From Deltaproteobacteria bacterium (GTDB lineage: Bacteria > Desulfobacterota > Desulfobacteria > Desulfobacterales > ETH-SRB1), in the NCBI GenBank assembly GCA_030262895.1, contig JAJSZW010000005.1, positions 1-56,385 of the forward strand: a stretch of 56,385 nt of DNA, read 5' to 3'. Below, one piece after another: positions 53,054 to 56,385 of this stretch. The notes under the pieces are model-generated. The model was given only the letters and a program-made list of their open reading frames with translations. It did not search any database and was not told the origin of the DNA. Numbering within the stretch: position 1 is the stretch's first letter; every line of letters starts with the position of its first letter. Both the position numbers and the translations under genes were made by a program.

Positions 53054-53470
53054 TTAACGCTTCACTGTTTTCTCTTTTAGTTGGCGCAGCTCCTTTTTCA
53101 TCTGTTGCCACTCTAATGCCCTATCAATAGCTATCAATATCTGTTCCTTACGGAAGGGCTTGGTGATGCAATCATAGGCGCCTTTACGTATAACCTCTTC
53201 TGCCGACTCAACAGAGCCGTAGGCCGTGATGATGAGTATTGGAATATGTTTATCTATCTTTCTAATCTCAGTTATGACTTCCACACCATCCATACCCGGC
53301 ATCTTGAGATCAGAAATCAGTAGATTGTAGTCTCCTGTTTTAATCAATTCCGGCACCTCTAAGGGATTATTAGTGGTAGTAACTTTGTGCTCGGTCTTTT
53401 CCGCAATAATCATAGCAAGAAGCGCAAGCATATCAAGTTCATCGTCAACAACCAAAATTTGTGCAGCCAT
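53054..53470 (-). CDS. Stand-alone receiver resembling the N-terminal domain of an NtrC-type regulator
   Basis: A 138-residue protein: receiver with LLISDLKMPGMDG, IITAYGS and TKPFRKEQILIAIDRALEW, then a short coiled coil (QQMKKELRQLKEK). The sequence is very like the first 130 residues of the sigma-54 activator at 46083, including the coiled-coil linker, but the AAA+ and DNA-binding domains are missing. Repeat 52917-53046 lies directly after its stop. It follows the Cache kinase on the same strand, so it probably began as that kinase's activator and was truncated. Confidence 0.85.
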   Translation of the reverse strand: MAAQILVVDDELDMLALLAMIIAEKTEHKVTTTNNPLEVPELIKTGDYNLLISDLKMPGMDGVEVITEIRKIDKHIPILIITAYGSVESAEEVIRKGAYDCITKPFRKEQILIAIDRALEWQQMKKELRQLKEKTVKR

Positions 53471-53485
53471 TTCCTACCTCCTGTG

Positions 53486-53671
53486 TTAGGAACGGAGACG
53501 AAATAACTTCCCCAACTATGCATCACAGCTTCAGGCCACCTTTGCCCGATCTCAAATCACAAAAATATCAAAATAGCCCGCTATTCCATCAACTTTTGTG
53601 ATTTGAGATCGAACAAATTTGACCCAAATCTATGCGCCTACTTGGGGAAGTTATTTCGTCCCCGTTCCTTA
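53486..53671. repeat. MITE-like palindromic element R5, right copy
   Basis: A 186-bp element with ends TTAGGAACGGAGACGAAATA and TTTCGTCCCCGTTCCTTAG. It is the inverted counterpart of 48948-49134 along its full length. It lies between the Cache kinase stop and the receiver start. Confidence 0.9.
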
Positions 53672-53699
53672 GTTATATCCGCAGAGCGAGCCCTCGGGC

Positions 53700-55949
53700 C
53701 TAATCCGTTTGTTGTTTACTGTCCGGAGAAGCAACAGGCAAAGACACCTTAAAGGTGGTGCCTTTTCTTTCCATGTCCTCTTCTTCAGCCACTGTCTCAA
53801 AGCTTATGTCTCCATTATATTTATTTATTATACCATAACTGACTGAAAGACCCAGGCCTGTGCCCTCTCCCACCTTTTTTGTGGTGAAAAACGCTTCAAA
53901 TATCTTGTTTCTGTATTCCCTCTTAATACCATGTCCTGTGTCTTTGAAAAGAATCTCTACTTTGTTTCCGGAGCTATTGAGCCTAGTAGAGACAGTCAAA
54001 ACTCCGCCTTCCTTCATAGCGCTAAAAGCATTGGTAACAAAATTCATGAAGACCTGCTGCAAGCGTCCTGAATCTCCTCTTGCTTTTGGCAGATCTTTTG
54101 TGAGGCGCTTTTCTAAAGTAACTTTTTCTGTAACCAAAATATTTTTAACCACGGAAATCACTTTTTCAATGTTTTCGTTGACATCAGCAGAGTACTCAAT
54201 TGCCTCGGGGTGTCTGGCATAGCTCAAAATGCTTTCAACTATCCTTTTACAATTGAGCGCCTGCCTTTCTATGGTTTGGACAATCTCATGGCTCTTGCTG
54301 TCAGGCTCCACCTTTTCCAAAAGAAGATCGCTAAAACCAAGGATCAGCGCCAGGGGATTATTGAGTTCATGCGCTACACCGGCAGACAAATTTCCCAAAG
54401 AGGCCAGCTTTTCTGTATTATACATCTGTTCTTCTTCCAGCTTTTTTCCCTTTGTAATATCCCTCGAAATTCCCAGAACAGCAAACACCTTGCCTCTCTC
54501 ATCCCTAAGGGGCGCAAAGTTGCTGGAAAACCAATACTCACGGTTCCCGACTTCCACCGGATATTTTACGTTTACGTTCTTTTCTGTATTAAACACCTCC
54601 CTGATAATACGCAACTGCAACTCAGCGCTCTCTTCAGAAAAAAGGTCGCGAAAAGTTTTGCCGATCAGATCGTCCGGGAAGTCTCTGAAGAAATTAGCAG
54701 TGCATCTATTCATGGACAGGATATTTCCCTCTTCATCTACAGTAAAGATCAGGTCCTCTGCACTTTCTACAAGGGTCTTGTATTGCTCCTCTGATTTTTT
54801 CAGTTCTTCAAGCGAGTTCTTTAGATCTTGTGTTTTCTTCATTACTTCTGCTTCCAGTGTCTTGGACCAGCGTCGCTCAAAACTTATGATATACGCACTC
54901 CCCAAAATAATAGCGAGAAAAATGCTGCCCTGGATATAAAACTGGCGGATAAAAACCGAATGGACAGCGTCTTCAACTTCGCTTAAGGGCGCGACCACAG
55001 CCACCGACCAGAAGGATTGAGAATACGCCCGAGGATGGATAGGCGCATATGCGATCAATTTTTTCATTTCGGTTTCTATGCCCATGTGCCACCCCGATGT
55101 ATACCGCCCGGTTCCCTCCTTACCTTCGAGCATTTTTTCCTTTTGAATCATATTAATCTGGGAAAAAGAGATCTTGGGTTTTCTCATGGCACGGACATTA
55201 AAGGCATCCTCTCCGATGAACTCTCTGTGCGGATGGTACAAAAACATACCGTTATTGTCTATAACCCAGGCATATCCGGTCTTACCCGATTTTATACCTT
55301 TGACGGCCTTTTCAACTAAACGTGTAACATCTATCGTAAAAAAAAGCACTCCGGAAAAGTTTCCGGTAGCCACCGGATAAGCCTCATCAACAGATTGCTC
55401 ATAAGTAGCTATGGCTAAGCACATAACAAGTTGGCCGGGATATCCTTCATTCTCTCGTGTAATTTCACCAGCATAAATCCTGTTCTTATTTTTCTTTAGA
55501 CTGGCCCATTTGTAATAGTCCGTATCTGCAAAACGACCCTGTATCACATGGGACATCCCCCGCTCATCAACAATATAGGCAGTTCTGCCTTTGTGGTCTA
55601 TAAATCTTATTTCAAGGACCCCGTTATCCTTAACTGCAGATAAGGTAGTATTCATACGACTGGCCCAGGATACCTTTTCCAGATATTGAATAGATGGAGA
55701 AAGGTTTAACAGCGAAAGTTCTCTTTTAATAAAATCCAGGCTGTTTTCCATCCGATTGGCGGCATACTTTGCTAATACCAATTGCTGCCGGTTAAAATCT
55801 TTAGAGATGATCTCTTTCATCTGCCCTGCAGAGAACATGCTCAGACAGAATGCAACCACGAGGAGCGCCATAACAAGAATGCCGACAAGGATAATAGCCC
55901 TTCTTATATTAGAGTATTTCTCGGAGAAATATGTTTTTTCTTTCTTCAT
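53700..55949 (-). CDS. Histidine kinase with periplasmic Cache sensor and PAS domain
   Basis: A 749-residue kinase. Helix 1 (about 18-38) and helix 2 (about 335-357) enclose a 295-residue double-Cache domain (RFADTDYYKWASLKKNKN; TGYAWVIDNNGMFLYHPH). A coiled coil, PAS (YKTLVESAEDLIFTVDEEGN), HisKA GNLSAGVAHELNNPLA and HATPase follow. The F-box reads FEAFFTT instead of the usual FDPFFTT. Cache domains bind small extracellular ligands such as carboxylates or amino acids. The track ORF starts 19 codons upstream; MKKEKTYF is preferred by family layout, but the ribosome binding site is weak. Confidence 0.92.
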   Translation of the reverse strand: MKKEKTYFSEKYSNIRRAIILVGILVMALLVVAFCLSMFSAGQMKEIISKDFNRQQLVLAKYAANRMENSLDFIKRELSLLNLSPSIQYLEKVSWASRMNTTLSAVKDNGVLEIRFIDHKGRTAYIVDERGMSHVIQGRFADTDYYKWASLKKNKNRIYAGEITRENEGYPGQLVMCLAIATYEQSVDEAYPVATGNFSGVLFFTIDVTRLVEKAVKGIKSGKTGYAWVIDNNGMFLYHPHREFIGEDAFNVRAMRKPKISFSQINMIQKEKMLEGKEGTGRYTSGWHMGIETEMKKLIAYAPIHPRAYSQSFWSVAVVAPLSEVEDAVHSVFIRQFYIQGSIFLAIILGSAYIISFERRWSKTLEAEVMKKTQDLKNSLEELKKSEEQYKTLVESAEDLIFTVDEEGNILSMNRCTANFFRDFPDDLIGKTFRDLFSEESAELQLRIIREVFNTEKNVNVKYPVEVGNREYWFSSNFAPLRDERGKVFAVLGISRDITKGKKLEEEQMYNTEKLASLGNLSAGVAHELNNPLALILGFSDLLLEKVEPDSKSHEIVQTIERQALNCKRIVESILSYARHPEAIEYSADVNENIEKVISVVKNILVTEKVTLEKRLTKDLPKARGDSGRLQQVFMNFVTNAFSAMKEGGVLTVSTRLNSSGNKVEILFKDTGHGIKREYRNKIFEAFFTTKKVGEGTGLGLSVSYGIINKYNGDISFETVAEEEDMERKGTTFKVSLPVASPDSKQQTD

Positions 55950-56013
55950 TTTATTCTTACCTAAGGGGTTAACCATAAGTACACCGACATCTTGCCACAA
56001 GGGCACCAGGTCG

Positions 56014-56356
56014 TCAAGGAGCGACAGGCAGAGACACGGTAAAGGTGGAGCCTTTGTTCTCTCTATCCTCTTCTTCAGTCACTGTCTCAAAGGTTATCTC
56101 TCCATCGTTTTTGGACACCAGACCATAACAGACCGAAAGACCCAGGCCTCCCCCCTCCCCCACCTCTCTTGTGGTGAAAAAAGGATCAAATATTTCGTTT
56201 CTGTATTCCGTTTTAATTCCATGTCCTGTGTCCTTGAAAAGAACCTCTACTCTGTTTTCAGGGCTATTGTGTCTGGTAGAAATGGTTAAAAGCCCTCCTC
56301 CGCGCATAGCGGCAACAGCATTGGTAATCAGGTTCGTAAAGACCTGCCGTAAATGC
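56014..56356 (-). pseudogene. C-terminal fragment of a histidine kinase, near-duplicate of the adjacent Cache kinase
   Basis: The minus-strand frame reads NPGHLRQVFTNLITNAVAAM, then DTGHGIK, FDPFFTT and GGGLGLS (G2 box with Gly in place of Thr), ending SLPVAP. It closely matches the last 115 residues of the neighbouring kinase. Directly upstream of NPGH there are two in-frame TAA codons, within a segment that is an inverted copy of another part of that neighbour. It is a broken tandem duplicate, or a misassembly. Confidence 0.75.
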
Positions 56357-56385
56357 CCTGGATTTTATTAAAAGAGAACTTTCGC
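56357..56385. repeat. 29-bp perfect inverted copy of 55712-55740 at the window end
   Basis: The last 29 bases of the window are the exact reverse complement of 55712-55740 inside the Cache-kinase gene. The match runs to the last base, so its true length is unknown. Confidence 0.95.

Overview
The window looks like a chromosomal segment of a Gram-negative, anaerobic member of the Desulfobacterota (Desulfobacterales-like). The gene content points there: a type IV pilus assembly operon with an outer-membrane secretin, an Mla lipid-transport operon, FeoA/FeoB plus a Fur-FeoA fusion, a secreted desulfoferrodoxin-like protein, a cytidylate-kinase-like protein, a TauE/SafE permease and many NtrC-type sigma-54 activators. 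Base composition is moderately AT-rich by eye. No tRNA, rRNA or CRISPR array was seen. The organism is inferred from gene content only.

Layout. 1-5.0 kb: the 3' end of an unidentified gene, a b561-like mini membrane protein, a secreted superoxide-reductase-like protein, a VIT/CCC1-like transporter, class II FBP aldolase, a Nudix hydrolase and 5-formyl-THF cyclo-ligase. 5.2-11.2 kb: serS, thrC, a LysM protein and a TPR lipoprotein of PilF/PilW type. 11.2-16.6 kb, minus strand: small XRE regulator, then pilM-N-O-P-Q. 17.2-20.2 kb: mlaE-mlaF-mlaD. 20.4-26.8 kb, minus strand: TPR, SH3, UPF0173 hydrolase, metallophosphatase, feoB, feoA, fur-feoA fusion, FmdB-type zinc ribbon. 27-30.4 kb: an APS-kinase-like/aminoglycoside-phosphotransferase-like overlapping pair, several very small ORFs and a Fic gene. 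31-56.4 kb is a regulatory and transport island: a Na+/Ca2+-type antiporter, a PEP-synthase-like protein without the PEP-binding barrel, USP, SLC13/TrkA-C permease, cytidylate-kinase-like protein, a CBS-TauE/SafE-two-TM operon, five histidine kinases (one broken), three sigma-54 activators and four stand-alone receivers.

Two regulatory arrangements stand out. First, the divergent PEP-synthase-like and USP-SLC13-kinase-receiver operons begin with near-identical promoter blocks: a TGGCATG-N4-TTGA sigma-54-like element, with a GTTTC-N5-GAAAC palindrome centred 71-73 bp further upstream on each side. Second, the CBS-TauE/SafE-two-TM operon has a good sigma-54 promoter and lies directly downstream of a co-oriented histidine kinase/NtrC pair. 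The simplest reading is that the two-component systems here control anion export or uptake and an energy or stress response. The signals are not stated in the sequence.

The other striking property is a dense collection of short, mostly palindromic MITE-like repeats (at least a dozen families, roughly 3-4 kb in total). Many sit exactly at gene 3' ends and supply the stop codon of the upstream gene. One tandem array also supplies the ribosome binding site of mlaD. One 186-bp family occurs as an inverted pair bracketing a 4.3-kb two-component module.
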